From NCBI RefSeq assembly GCF_947251545.1, contig NZ_OX366362.1, positions 496,001-560,000 of the forward strand: a stretch of 64,000 nucleotides of DNA, written 5' to 3'. Below the pieces are notes generated by a model. It saw nothing but the letters and a program-made list of their open reading frames with translations, had not been told where the DNA came from and ran no database searches. The DNA is from Wolbachia endosymbiont (group A) of Anomoia purmunda. GTDB taxonomy: Bacteria > Pseudomonadota > Alphaproteobacteria > Rickettsiales > Anaplasmataceae. The position numbers were made by a program, and so were the translations under genes. Shown here in pieces: positions 28,776 through 37,845 of this stretch (positions are counted from its first letter, which is position 1; the number at the start of each line of letters is the position of its first letter).

Positions 28776-29216
28776 GGCAAACAAACGGGCTGGGCAATTC
28801 TTACAGATGGAATAATTGAAAGTGGAAGCAAAAGCTTTCATGGTAGCCGTTTCAGTGGAAGTGGAATATGTTTCTTAAACTTTCGTAATTGGCTTAATTC
28901 TTTGAAAGACATTTCTGTAGTGTACTTTGAGGAGGTGAGAAGACATTTAGGAACTGATGCAGCGCATTGCTACGGTGGTTTTCTTGCCGTTCTATCTGCT
29001 TGGTGTGAAGAACATCACGTACCATACAAAGGTGTTAATGTTAAAACTATAAAACGCTTTATAGCTGGTAATGGCAATGCAAGTAAGAGTGAAGTTATTG
29101 AAGCTGTAAAGGAAAAAGGTTTTTCACCTAGAGATGATAACCAAGCAGATGCTTTAGCTTTGATGTTCTACGTTATGAATTTTAGTAAAGATTTTAACAC
29201 ATTAAAAATACCATAA
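28773..29216 (+). pseudogene. Phage WO RuvC-like Holliday junction resolvase, N-terminus replaced by IS4
   Basis: The frame reads GKQTGWAILTDG, the strand after the first catalytic Asp of RuvC-fold nucleases. The middle Glu pair (VYFEEVRRHLGTDAAH) and the C-terminal Asp cluster (SPRDDNQADALALM) are present. The residues before GKQTGW, normally ending D-L/P-G, are missing because the IS4 end lies there. The last bases of the IS supply an ATG in frame, so a shortened protein of 147 residues could be made, but it lacks the first metal ligand. Resolvases of this kind sit at the start of the WO head module and process DNA for packaging. Confidence 0.8.
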
Positions 29217-29325
29217 AAAGTGGGTCCTTTCAGCCAGGCTGGCTGGTTTGGTGGGTTCGATCCCAGGCCTTCTTTAGCGTCAGAGATATTTTGAATATTA
29301 ACTTTTTAATTAGTACAGTAATTAT

Positions 29326-30540
29326 ATGAATTTAGCAATCCACTACTATCCTACTCAAAATCTGGTCGAATATGAGCGTAATCCACGTAAAAATGATGAC
29401 GTAGTAAATAGAATGTGTGCTTCAATCAGGGAATTCGGCTTTCGTATACCAATAGTTGCAAAAAGTGATGGCACTGTGGTTGATGGTCATTTAAGACTTA
29501 AAGCAGCAAGAAAACTTGGTATGGAGAGCATTCCTGTTGTTTTAAGTGATAATTTAAATGAACCACAAACTAAAGCTTTTCGGTTACTGGCAAATCAATC
29601 AGCTAACTGGGCAAAGTGGGACGATGAGCTTTTGAAAGTAGAAATTCAAGAATTAGAAGATTTACAGTTTGATCTTAAAATGACTGGATTTGAGCTAGAA
29701 AAAGTTCAAAACTTTCTTGATGATTTAGATGGTGAAGAAGAAGATCTTTCTGACTTAGTTGTTGATGACAAAAAAGTAGAAATAACAAAACCAGGTGATC
29801 TTTGGATTTTAGGTGATCATCGAATCTATTGTGGTGATAGCTCTGTAGTTGAATCATATAAAGCGCTGTTAGATGATAAAATGGCAGACATTACTGTTTG
29901 TGATCCTCCATATAACGTTGATTATGGTAATAGCCAAGACAAAAAGATATTAAATGATAATCAAGGTGAAAAGTATGAGCTTTTTCTCTATGACATCTGT
30001 TCCCATATTTTAGCATATATGAAAGGAGCAATTTACATCTGCATATCATCATCAGAGTTTTCAACGCTGCAAAAAGCATTTGAGGAAGCAGGAGGAAAAT
30101 GGTCAACATTTATCATTTGGGCAAAGAATCATTTTACGCTAGGCAGGTCTGATTATCAAAGACAATACGAAGCAATGCTCTATGGATGTAAAAGGGGCAA
30201 TAAACGTGAGTGGCATGGAGGTAGAAATCAAAGTGATCTATGGTTTTATGATAAGCCAATACATAACTCACTGCACCCAACAATGAAGCCAGTAGAGCTA
30301 ATGGAGAAAGCAATAGTTAATAGCAGCAGACCTGGGGATACTGTACTTGATCCATTTAGTGGCTCTGGAAGTACGCTGATTGCATGTGAGAGAACAGGAA
30401 GAATTTGTAAAACAATAGAGCTAGATTCAAAATTTGTAGATGTAACCATAAAGCGTTGGCAAGTATACACAGGTAGGGAGGCAATTCTTTCTGGTACTGA
30501 CAAAACTTTTGCACAAATTCAAGAAGAAAAACAGCAATAA
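29326..30540 (+). CDS. Phage DNA methyltransferase with ParB-like N-terminal domain
   Basis: The protein (404 residues) has an N-terminal ParB/sulfiredoxin-type domain (LVEYERNPRKND, VVDGHLRLKAARKLG, residues 10-75). The C-terminal DNA methylase has the catalytic DPPY motif (ADITVCDPPYNVDYG, about 190) before the AdoMet-binding motif (DPFSGSGSTLIACERTG, about 345), the beta-class order for N4-cytosine or N6-adenine methylation. It is a usual member of WO head modules, where it probably modifies phage DNA or aids packaging. The ATG at 29326 follows about 110 bp of spacer. The next gene starts 14 bp after its stop. Confidence 0.9.
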   Translation: MNLAIHYYPTQNLVEYERNPRKNDDVVNRMCASIREFGFRIPIVAKSDGTVVDGHLRLKAARKLGMESIPVVLSDNLNEPQTKAFRLLANQSANWAKWDDELLKVEIQELEDLQFDLKMTGFELEKVQNFLDDLDGEEEDLSDLVVDDKKVEITKPGDLWILGDHRIYCGDSSVVESYKALLDDKMADITVCDPPYNVDYGNSQDKKILNDNQGEKYELFLYDICSHILAYMKGAIYICISSSEFSTLQKAFEEAGGKWSTFIIWAKNHFTLGRSDYQRQYEAMLYGCKRGNKREWHGGRNQSDLWFYDKPIHNSLHPTMKPVELMEKAIVNSSRPGDTVLDPFSGSGSTLIACERTGRICKTIELDSKFVDVTIKRWQVYTGREAILSGTDKTFAQIQEEKQQ

Positions 30541-30553
30541 AGGGGCAAAAAAA

Positions 30554-31033
30554 GTGGAAAAGATCACACAAACAGAATGGGCAAGAGAGATAGGAGTTTC
30601 AAAGCAATATGTCTGTTATTTAGTAAAAAAAGGAATAATTGAGTTGGAGAATGGTTTGGTAAATAGAGAACAAGCAAATGAAGCAGTGGCAGCAATACGA
30701 GATCCAAGTCAGCCACTGAGGAGGAAAAATCCAGAAAACGAAAATACAAATAACCTTTCTACAATGTTGCTAAAAACGCGAATAAAAAATGAGATGGAAC
30801 GTGGCAAATTGCTTGAGGCAAAAGCTAAGGCTGAGATAGGAGAACTTGTAGCAGTAGAAGAAGTAAAAAGTGAGGCATTTAACGTAGCAAGAGTTGTCCG
30901 TAATAATTTGCTTAATATTCCAAATAGAGTTTCAGCACTGCTTGCATCACTGAGTGACACTGAAAAGATTCATATGGCGCTAACCGAAGAGATTACAAAC
31001 TCATTACAAGAATTATCTAATATTAAGTTTTAA
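30554..31033 (+). CDS. Phage terminase small subunit (Nu1-like)
   Basis: This is the DNA-recognition subunit of the packaging motor. The N-terminal helix-turn-helix of MerR/Nu1 type is clear (TQTEWAREIGVSKQYVCYLV, residues 5-24), and the rest is helical with a Lys/Glu-rich middle and a C-terminus typical of Nu1 proteins (FNVARVVRNNLLNIPNRVSA). I chose GTG 30554 because an aggggc ribosome site precedes it; an in-frame TTG at 30509 would overlap the methylase. At 159 residues the size fits. The large subunit follows, but with an ankyrin gene in between. Confidence 0.82.
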   Translation: MEKITQTEWAREIGVSKQYVCYLVKKGIIELENGLVNREQANEAVAAIRDPSQPLRRKNPENENTNNLSTMLLKTRIKNEMERGKLLEAKAKAEIGELVAVEEVKSEAFNVARVVRNNLLNIPNRVSALLASLSDTEKIHMALTEEITNSLQELSNIKF

Positions 31034-31036
31034 ATA

Positions 31037-32521
31037 ATGTCTGCTAACTTAAGTTTAGAATTAATAAAGTGTCTCATTAATCAGCAAGGAGTGGATGTAA
31101 ATGTTAGAGGATTAAATGGAAAGACACCGCTACATTATGCAGTAGAAATTAACGAGCTTAGTATGGTTGCGCTCTTACTAAATAGGAAAAATATTAATCC
31201 ACTGATCACTGATGATGATGGTAAAAGTGCGCTCTCTTGTGCAAGAGAAGAGATATTACAAGCACTAATCAATCACAAATATGGATTGGAGAAAGATAGC
31301 TTACTTCATTTAGCTGCGATGTTGAATGAAGCAAATGCTGTAAGGTTTTTACTCAACAAAGGAGTTAATGTTAATGAGCAGAATGCTTTACTACATACAC
31401 CGTTACATTTAGCGGCAGGAGCTGGGCATGAAGGGATAGTAGAAATTTTAATTAGAGAAGGAAATGCGGATAAAGATGTTCTTGACGTGAGAAATCATGC
31501 AGCAATGCATTATGCAGTAAACAACAAGAAGCTAGAAGTAGTAAAATTACTTTCAAATCTTGGTGCGAATGTCAATATAGCTGGTAGCGGCAGAAATGCA
31601 ATGAAATTATCTCCTTTGCACGTAGCTATAAGTAGCAGTAATTACGACGAAAGAGACTTATGTTTAGATATTGTAAGATGCTTAATAAATGTTCCTAATG
31701 CTGGAGTTAATTTACAAGACTATGAAAATAAAACACCACTACATTACGCTGAAAGACTTAAAACAGTAGAAGTATTACTAACCCGAGAGGATATAGATCC
31801 TTTGATTAAAGATGATAATGGCAAGACACCATTTTGTTATGCGAAAGAAGAGAACAAATCTGAAATAGTAAAAGCTTTAATAAGTAATAGGTATGGAGTA
31901 GAGAAGAACAATTTACTTCACTTAGCAGCAAAAAAAGGATATGGGGAGATTCTAGTGGCGATTTTAAAAGAAGGAGTTGAAGTAGATGTTTTAAACGATC
32001 AAGGAGAATCAGCAGTATATCTTGCTGCAATAAATAGGCATTTTAATATAGTAAAATTACTGCTAAAGAAAAGAGCAGATGCTACAGATGTTTTTGAGTA
32101 CGCAATAACAACAAATAACGTAAAACTGGTAAAGTTACTAAACAAGGAAAAGGATATAGTTTTATTTGGAAAAAATGACAACTTTCCAACATTTCATTTA
32201 TTGAGCAATAAATATTTTGAAGAAAGAAAAATAGCAGATAAAAAAATAAAGAAATATACCAATATCATCTGTGTCTCTATAACAATATGCGCAATAGCGA
32301 TAGTAGGAATTTACCCTAACATTATAGCTGCGGTAATTGTGGGAATAGTTGCACTCATAGCTGCAATAATAATGAGTAATTTAATTCAGAAGTATATAGA
32401 AGAAGCGCTTGAAAAGAAAATGTTTATTGAACTCGAAAGTGAGAAAACAAGTGAGAGCGTAAGTCCTAATTTAAGTGATGTGGAAATATCATCTAATGAT
32501 GGTGAAGAGCTAGCAATATGA
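31037..32521 (+). CDS. Ankyrin-repeat protein with C-terminal membrane helices
   Basis: The 494-residue protein has about ten ankyrin repeats (TPLHYAVE, SLLHLAA, TPLHLAAGAGHEGIVEIL, NLLHLAAKKGYGEILVAIL and others) over residues 20-370. Two adjacent membrane helices follow (IICVSITICAIAIVGIY and IIAAVIVGIVALIAAIIM, about 412-455), then an acidic Ser-rich tail. Ankyrin proteins bind other proteins and many in Wolbachia are thought to meet host targets. It lies 3 bp after the small terminase stop and overlaps the large terminase start by ATGA, so it is translated as part of the packaging operon. An ankyrin gene at this position is known from other WO phages. Confidence 0.92.
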   Translation: MSANLSLELIKCLINQQGVDVNVRGLNGKTPLHYAVEINELSMVALLLNRKNINPLITDDDGKSALSCAREEILQALINHKYGLEKDSLLHLAAMLNEANAVRFLLNKGVNVNEQNALLHTPLHLAAGAGHEGIVEILIREGNADKDVLDVRNHAAMHYAVNNKKLEVVKLLSNLGANVNIAGSGRNAMKLSPLHVAISSSNYDERDLCLDIVRCLINVPNAGVNLQDYENKTPLHYAERLKTVEVLLTREDIDPLIKDDNGKTPFCYAKEENKSEIVKALISNRYGVEKNNLLHLAAKKGYGEILVAILKEGVEVDVLNDQGESAVYLAAINRHFNIVKLLLKKRADATDVFEYAITTNNVKLVKLLNKEKDIVLFGKNDNFPTFHLLSNKYFEERKIADKKIKKYTNIICVSITICAIAIVGIYPNIIAAVIVGIVALIAAIIMSNLIQKYIEEALEKKMFIELESEKTSESVSPNLSDVEISSNDGEELAI

Positions 32522-34344
32522 TATACGCCACATCTTTTTCTGAAGGTTTAAAACCAGATCCAGAGCTTAAAGTATCAGAGTGGGCGAATGAGTATCGAGT
32601 TTTAGCAGCAACTGCAGCATCAGAGCCAGGTAAATGGAGAACGGAAAGAACTCCTTATTTAAAAGAAATCATGGATTCACTTTCTCCGTCCTCACCAGCA
32701 GAAAAAGTAGTATTCATGAAAGGAGCGCAGATTGGGGGAACAGAAGCTGGTAACAATTGGATAGGCTATATCATCGATCAAACACCAGGTCCAATGTTAG
32801 TTGTGCAGCCAACAGTCGAAATGGGAAAGCGTTGGTCAAAGGGAAGATTTGCGCCACTGATTGAAAGTACACCATGTTTAAAAAGTAAAGTAAAAGACCC
32901 AAGATCAAGAGATTCAGGCAATACTGTACAAAGTAAGGAATTTCCAGGTGGAATAGTAGTAATAACTGGAGCAAACAGCAGTGTAGGACTGAGATCTATG
33001 CCAGTAAAGTATCTCTTTCTTGATGAGATTGATGCGTATCCAGGAGATTCAGGAGGAGAAGGAGATCCAGTACTGCTTAGTATTGCTCGAACTAATACAT
33101 TTGCACGGCGAAAGATTTTTTTAGTATCAACACCAACGATTCATGGAATAAGCAGAATTGAGAAAGAATTTGAAGCAACAGATAAGAGATACTTTTTTGT
33201 ACCATGTCCACATTGTAATTACTATCAAGTTCTGAAATGGTCACAAATAAAATGGGAAAACAACGACTCAAGAACAGCACATTATGTCTGCACTGAATGT
33301 AGCGGCAAAATAGAAAATCATCAAAAGACAGAGATGCTTGAACATGGAGAATGGAGACCTACTAATAGAGTAAAAGGTGAGAAAAAAGGATTTCATCTTT
33401 CAAGCCTTTATAGTCCAGTTGGGTGGTATAGTTGGCAACAAGCAGTAGAGGATTTTCTTCATGCAAAAGAAAGTGAACAATTACTGAAAGTTTGGATAAA
33501 TACTACGCTTGGAGAAACCTGGGTAGATAAAGGAGAAGTACCAGACTGGAAGCAATTATTTAACAGGAGAGAATTTTTTCAGATTGGCACAGTACCAAAA
33601 GGCGAAGTAGTTCTCACAGCAGGAGTTGATGTCCAAAAAGATCGTTTAGAAGTAGAAGTTGTAGCTTGGGGAAAAAGCCGCGAAAGTTGGTCAATAGACT
33701 ATCGAGTATTTGAAGGAGATACAGGAGGTGGAGAAGTATGGGGAAAGCTTTCAGAGCTCTTAAATCATCATTTTATCGGTGAAAATGGTCTTGAATACAT
33801 GATAAGCATGATGGCAGTGGATGCTGGATATGCAACGCAAGAAGTATATAACTGGGTAAGAGGTCATCAAGGATCTGGAAGAGTAATGGCAGTCAAAGGT
33901 GTAAATAAAGCCCTAGTGCCACTGAGCAGCCCAAGTAGAGTAGATATAACAGTTGGTGGTCAAAAGCTAAAGAGAGGAATAAAGCTATGGCCAGTAGGAG
34001 TATCGATATTAAAGTCAGAGCTTTTTCAATTACTTAATGTTTTAAAAGAAGGTGAAGAAGCTCCAGCAGGATATTGTCATTTTCCCGAATATGCACCTGA
34101 ATATTTTAAGCAGCTAACGGCAGAGCAATTAGTCAGCAAGGTAGTAAAAGGATACACAAAACAGGAGTGGCAAAAGGTAAGAGAAAGAAATGAAGTATTA
34201 GACTGTAGGATTTATGCAAGAGCTGCATCTATTGCGCTTGGAATCGATCGTTGGCCAGAGAGTAAATGGAATAGTTTAAGTGAAAAACCGGAAAATAAAA
34301 AATCAAAGAAAATAGTCAAAAGCAAATGGATCAGCAAGCAATAA
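32518..34344 (+). CDS. Phage terminase large subunit (GpA family)
   Basis: This is the ATPase-nuclease that cuts and pumps phage DNA into the head. The N-terminal ATPase has the Walker-A-like KGAQIGGTEAGNNW (about residue 66) and Walker B FLDEIDAYPGD (about 165). A zinc-ribbon-like CPHC...CTEC (about 235-260) follows, then the nuclease with GVDVQKDRLEVEVVAWG (about 370). Length, 608 residues, is normal for lambda GpA-type proteins. The frame is intact. It overlaps the ankyrin gene by 4 bp and abuts the gpW gene without a gap. Confidence 0.93.
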   Translation: MIYATSFSEGLKPDPELKVSEWANEYRVLAATAASEPGKWRTERTPYLKEIMDSLSPSSPAEKVVFMKGAQIGGTEAGNNWIGYIIDQTPGPMLVVQPTVEMGKRWSKGRFAPLIESTPCLKSKVKDPRSRDSGNTVQSKEFPGGIVVITGANSSVGLRSMPVKYLFLDEIDAYPGDSGGEGDPVLLSIARTNTFARRKIFLVSTPTIHGISRIEKEFEATDKRYFFVPCPHCNYYQVLKWSQIKWENNDSRTAHYVCTECSGKIENHQKTEMLEHGEWRPTNRVKGEKKGFHLSSLYSPVGWYSWQQAVEDFLHAKESEQLLKVWINTTLGETWVDKGEVPDWKQLFNRREFFQIGTVPKGEVVLTAGVDVQKDRLEVEVVAWGKSRESWSIDYRVFEGDTGGGEVWGKLSELLNHHFIGENGLEYMISMMAVDAGYATQEVYNWVRGHQGSGRVMAVKGVNKALVPLSSPSRVDITVGGQKLKRGIKLWPVGVSILKSELFQLLNVLKEGEEAPAGYCHFPEYAPEYFKQLTAEQLVSKVVKGYTKQEWQKVRERNEVLDCRIYARAASIALGIDRWPESKWNSLSEKPENKKSKKIVKSKWISKQ

Positions 34345-34560
34345 ATGTATAACGAAGATTATTTAATTCAAGTCGAAGAAGCGATAAAGAAACTGCAGAA
34401 TGGAGAGAGAGTAGTATCAATTGCATATGGTGACCATGTTGTAAGATATGCTGAAGTAGATATAAATGATTTATTAAGCTTAAGACAACGAATTAAAGCT
34501 GAGCTAAAGATTGCTGGAAAGAGGAAAATTGTTTTTGCTACTAATAAGGGAATTATATGA
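34345..34560 (+). CDS. Phage gpW-like head-tail joining protein
   Basis: The 71-residue protein (MYNEDYLIQVEEAIKKLQNG) has the gpW pattern: a helix, a short hairpin with YGDHVVRYAEVD, and a helix with LLSLRQRIKAEL. In lambda, gpW plugs the portal after packaging. It starts directly at the large-terminase stop and overlaps the lysozyme start by ATGA. Confidence 0.85.
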   Translation: MYNEDYLIQVEEAIKKLQNGERVVSIAYGDHVVRYAEVDINDLLSLRQRIKAELKIAGKRKIVFATNKGII

Positions 34561-35019
34561 GAGAATATCAAAATTTTCTGAAACAATTAAAGTATGTAAT
34601 AGTCAATAGTGGTGTATTAGAAAAAGAAGGTAAATGTAAGAAAATAGCTGATTTATCAAATAAAGTATATGCGAATGCAGTAGTAGACCTATCACATTGG
34701 AATGCAGATGTAAATTTTAAGCTAGTCAAAGAAGATGGAATACTGGGTGTAGTACATAAGGCAACTCAAGGATTAAAATTTCTAGATCTAAAGTACGTAG
34801 AGAGAAGAAAAATTGCTGAAGAAGAAGGACTTCTGTATGGCGCATACCATTTTGGAGTAGGAGAAAACGGAAAAGACCAAGCTGAGCATTTTTTAGAGAC
34901 AGTAAGCGATAGTTCTAAAGTTCTACTTGCTCTAGATATAGAAGAAAACAAAAATGGAGAAAACATAACACCAAAACAGGCGGAAGATTTTGTTACTAGA
35001 GTTCAAGAAAGAACTAATC

Positions 35020-36186
35020 TGTGTGATTCATAGAGGTTATTACAGCAAAAATGTAAGATAAAATAAAAACTTTGACTTGTGATAGTTTAAATACCTTATT
35101 ACAATAATATGAATAAATTCATCAACAAGAGGCAATCAGTAAATGGATACCAAAGTTAAGTTGCGTTTGAATTGGATAGAATTATACAAAAAATTAGGTC
35201 ATGCAGGCAAAGTGTGTCAACACTATAACATTTCACGCTTTACCTTACGAAAATGGTACAAAAGTTATGAAAAGCTAGGTGAACAGGGATTGTCAAACCT
35301 TAGTAGCAGGCCTAAAACTTTACCCTTACAAAAAATCAACGAGTCAAATGAGCAGCTCATTCTTCATCTGAGAAAAGCTAGAAAATTAGGAGCAAGACGT
35401 ATTCAAGCTGAATTGAAGCGTTTACATGATATCTCTTTTGCATTGGCTACTATACACAAAGTTTTGAAGAAACACGATGTAAGTCTTTTACGTATTAAAC
35501 GCCACTATCGCAAGCAGATTAAGCGTTATAACTGCAAAGTGCCAGGAGAGCGTGTACAAATGGATGTTTGCAAAATATCCTCGGGGCTTTATCAATATAC
35601 TGCTATAGATGATTGTACGCGTTATAAAGTTATCGCATTATACTCAAGGCGTACTTCAAAAAATACTCTGGATTTCTTAAAACAATTAAGGGAAAGGGCT
35701 CCATTTCATTGTCAAAGGATTCAAACCGATAGAGGACAAGAATTTTTTGCTTACGAAGTGCAAGAGTGTCTAAAAGAATGGAAAATAAAATTCCGTCCAA
35801 TTAAGCCGTTTTCCCCACATTTAAATGGTAAAGTAGAAAGAGCGCAGCGTACAGATTTAGATGAATTTTATAGTAGCGTTAACATTAAGGATCATGAACT
35901 GCAAGTCAAGCTTAGGGATTGGGAAGAATATTATAATAAACAACGTCCTCATAGCTCTCTTCAGGGAAAGACTCCTTGGGAAAAATATAAAGAACTGGAA
36001 AAAACAATTCCTTGTCTAAGTGAAATACAAAAAAATTATATTTCATCAAAAGAAACGTTTGTCATGCAAAATTACAAACATGACCAAGAGTTAAAGTCAC
36101 TTCAAAAATACAAAACCTCTTAACAGGTATTTCAAGTTCAGACTTGATCTGACAAATTAGTTGCAATAACCTCTATGAATCACACA
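35020..36186 (+). mobile_element. IS481-like insertion sequence with 7-bp target duplication
   Basis: The 22-bp ends tgtgtgattcatagaggtta(tt) at 35020 and its complement ending at 36186 bound 1,167 bp. The target duplication actaatc is exact at 35013-35019 and 36187-36193. One intact transposase gene lies inside. The clean ends and duplication show a simple insertion, later than or together with the decay of the lysozyme gene. Confidence 0.92.
35143..36123 (+). CDS. IS481-like DDE transposase
   Basis: The N-terminal part has helix-turn-helix signatures (QHYNISRFTLRKWYKSYE, then a Leu-rich helical arm, ATIHKVLKKHDVS). The rve-type catalytic core shows the first Asp in VQMDVCKISSG, the second in IQTDRGQEFF and the Glu in NGKVERAQRTDLDEF, spacing typical of the IS481/IS3 superfamily. 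The C-terminus (QRPHSSLQGKTPWEKY) is also typical. The 326-residue frame is intact, so the element may be active. Confidence 0.9.
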   Translation: MDTKVKLRLNWIELYKKLGHAGKVCQHYNISRFTLRKWYKSYEKLGEQGLSNLSSRPKTLPLQKINESNEQLILHLRKARKLGARRIQAELKRLHDISFALATIHKVLKKHDVSLLRIKRHYRKQIKRYNCKVPGERVQMDVCKISSGLYQYTAIDDCTRYKVIALYSRRTSKNTLDFLKQLRERAPFHCQRIQTDRGQEFFAYEVQECLKEWKIKFRPIKPFSPHLNGKVERAQRTDLDEFYSSVNIKDHELQVKLRDWEEYYNKQRPHSSLQGKTPWEKYKELEKTIPCLSEIQKNYISSKETFVMQNYKHDQELKSLQKYKTS

Positions 36187-36429
36187 ACTAATCGCTTACC
36201 ATTAATTTGCGGAGGAGCTTATTTTCTAAAAGATTTTGCTACACCAATTTTAACTAATGTGGAAAATAAGATGGTCTAAACTACCAAAAGGATGGAATAA
36301 GTGGGTTTTGTGGCAATACACTAATGGTCAAATGGGACCTAAACCGCATTCAGTAAGAGGAATAGGACCATGTGATAGAAGTAAATTTAATGGAACAATA
36401 GAAGAATTAAAGAATTTTTGGTTATCAGG

Positions 36430-37845
36430 ATGTTAAAGACCTTAAAACAACTATTTAGTAAGCCAAAAATCAAAAGTTCTGCATGGGATGCGTCAGGCTC
36501 AGGAAGAAGAGTAATGTATTGGCAGGGAGAAACAGGAAGTATAAACAATTTGCTGTCTCAAAACCTTGAAACTTTACGTAGTAGATCACGTGATATGGTG
36601 AGAAAAAATCCTTACGCTGCAAATATAATTGATACGATAGTAAGTAACTCTATTGGAACAGGAATAAAACCACAATCAAAAGCAAGAGATGGAGAATTTC
36701 GAAAGAAAGTACAAGAATTATGGCTAAGATGGACAGATGAAGCAGACAGTAACGGAGTAAGTGATTTTTATGGATTACAAGCTCTAGTATGCAGAAGTAT
36801 GATAGAGGGAGGAGAATGTTTTGTACGTTTAAGAACGAGAAAGCTGGAAGATAGATTTTCTGTGCCATTACAACTGCAAGTACTTGAGTCTGAACATTTA
36901 GATAATAAAACAAATCAAACTTTAGGAAATGGTAATGTAATAAGAAACGGGATTGAGTTTAACAGGCTTGGGCAAAGAGAAGCATATTACCTATTTAAAG
37001 AACACCCCGGTGAAGGCTCGTTTGGTGAATCAGTGAGAGTACCAGCAAACGATGTTTTACATATCTATAAACCACTGAGACCTGGGCAAATTAGAGGAGA
37101 GCCATGGCTTTCGAGTATACTGCTAAAGCTTTATGAGCTTGATCAATACGATGATGCAGAATTAGTGAGAAAAAAGACAGCAGCAATGTTCGCAGGGTTT
37201 ATTACAAGACTTGATCCTGAGGCAAATATTTTAGGAGAAAGCGAAGCGAATGAGCAAGGAGTAGCATTATCAGGTTTAGAGCCAGGAACAATGCAGCTTT
37301 TAGACCCAGGAGAAGACATAAAATTTTCAGAACCGTCAGATGTTGGAGGAAGTTATGAAGCATTCATGAGACAGCAACTGAGGGCAATAGCAATAGGCAC
37401 AGGGATAACATATGAGCAACTAACAGGAGATTTAACCGGTGTTAATTATTCATCAATCAGAGCAGGATTAATAGAGTTTCGTCGTAGATGTGCTATGCTG
37501 CAACACAACATTATGGTATTTCAATTTTGCAGACCAGTATGGAGTAGATGGCTAGAGTTAGCAGTACTTTCTGGAGAACTGAGTATAGATGAAAAAGTAG
37601 TAAAAGCAGCGAAAGAAGAAGTGAAATGGATACCACAGGGATTTGATTGGGTGGATCCGCTTAAAGACCAGCAAGCACAGCAAATGGCAGTAAGGAATGG
37701 CTTCAAAAGTCGAGCAGAGGTAGTATCAGAAATGGGTTACGATGTAGAAGAAATTGATCAAGAAATAGCAGAGGATAATAAACGCGCCAATAGTCTCAAT
37801 TTAATATTTGATTCTGATGTCGGGGGAAACAATGTTTCTAAGTAG
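36430..37845 (+). CDS. Phage portal protein (lambda gpB family)
   Basis: The portal forms the ring through which DNA enters the head. The 471-residue protein begins MLKTLKQLFSKPKIKSSAW, and shows family features: RSRDMVRKNPYAANIIDTIV (about residue 45), VPANDVLHIYKPLRPGQIRG (about 210) and FMRQQLRAIAIGTGITYEQL (about 315). I chose ATG 36430, which overlaps the end of the lysozyme remnant, over the TTG at 36418. The 3' end overlaps the S49 protease start by 14 bp. The frame is intact. Confidence 0.93.
   Translation: MLKTLKQLFSKPKIKSSAWDASGSGRRVMYWQGETGSINNLLSQNLETLRSRSRDMVRKNPYAANIIDTIVSNSIGTGIKPQSKARDGEFRKKVQELWLRWTDEADSNGVSDFYGLQALVCRSMIEGGECFVRLRTRKLEDRFSVPLQLQVLESEHLDNKTNQTLGNGNVIRNGIEFNRLGQREAYYLFKEHPGEGSFGESVRVPANDVLHIYKPLRPGQIRGEPWLSSILLKLYELDQYDDAELVRKKTAAMFAGFITRLDPEANILGESEANEQGVALSGLEPGTMQLLDPGEDIKFSEPSDVGGSYEAFMRQQLRAIAIGTGITYEQLTGDLTGVNYSSIRAGLIEFRRRCAMLQHNIMVFQFCRPVWSRWLELAVLSGELSIDEKVVKAAKEEVKWIPQGFDWVDPLKDQQAQQMAVRNGFKSRAEVVSEMGYDVEEIDQEIAEDNKRANSLNLIFDSDVGGNNVSK

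Larger units (their letters stand above)
34557..36436 (+). pseudogene. GH25 family lysozyme, split by an IS481-like element and frameshifted
   Basis: The N-terminal part (34557-35019) has GH25 features: VVDLSHWNADVNF, GVVHKATQG, YGAYHFG and LALDIEEN with the catalytic Asp and Glu. At 35019 an insertion interrupts the codons RTN. After the second copy of the 7-bp duplication (36187-36193) the frame resumes as RLPLICGGAYFLKDFATPIL, then shifts near 36255 to continue as WSKLPKGWNKWVLWQYTN and end at 36436 (SGC). It is broken twice: by the insertion and by the frameshift. The active-site half would be made as a shortened protein. WO lysozymes cut host-bacterial peptidoglycan for release. Confidence 0.9.
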
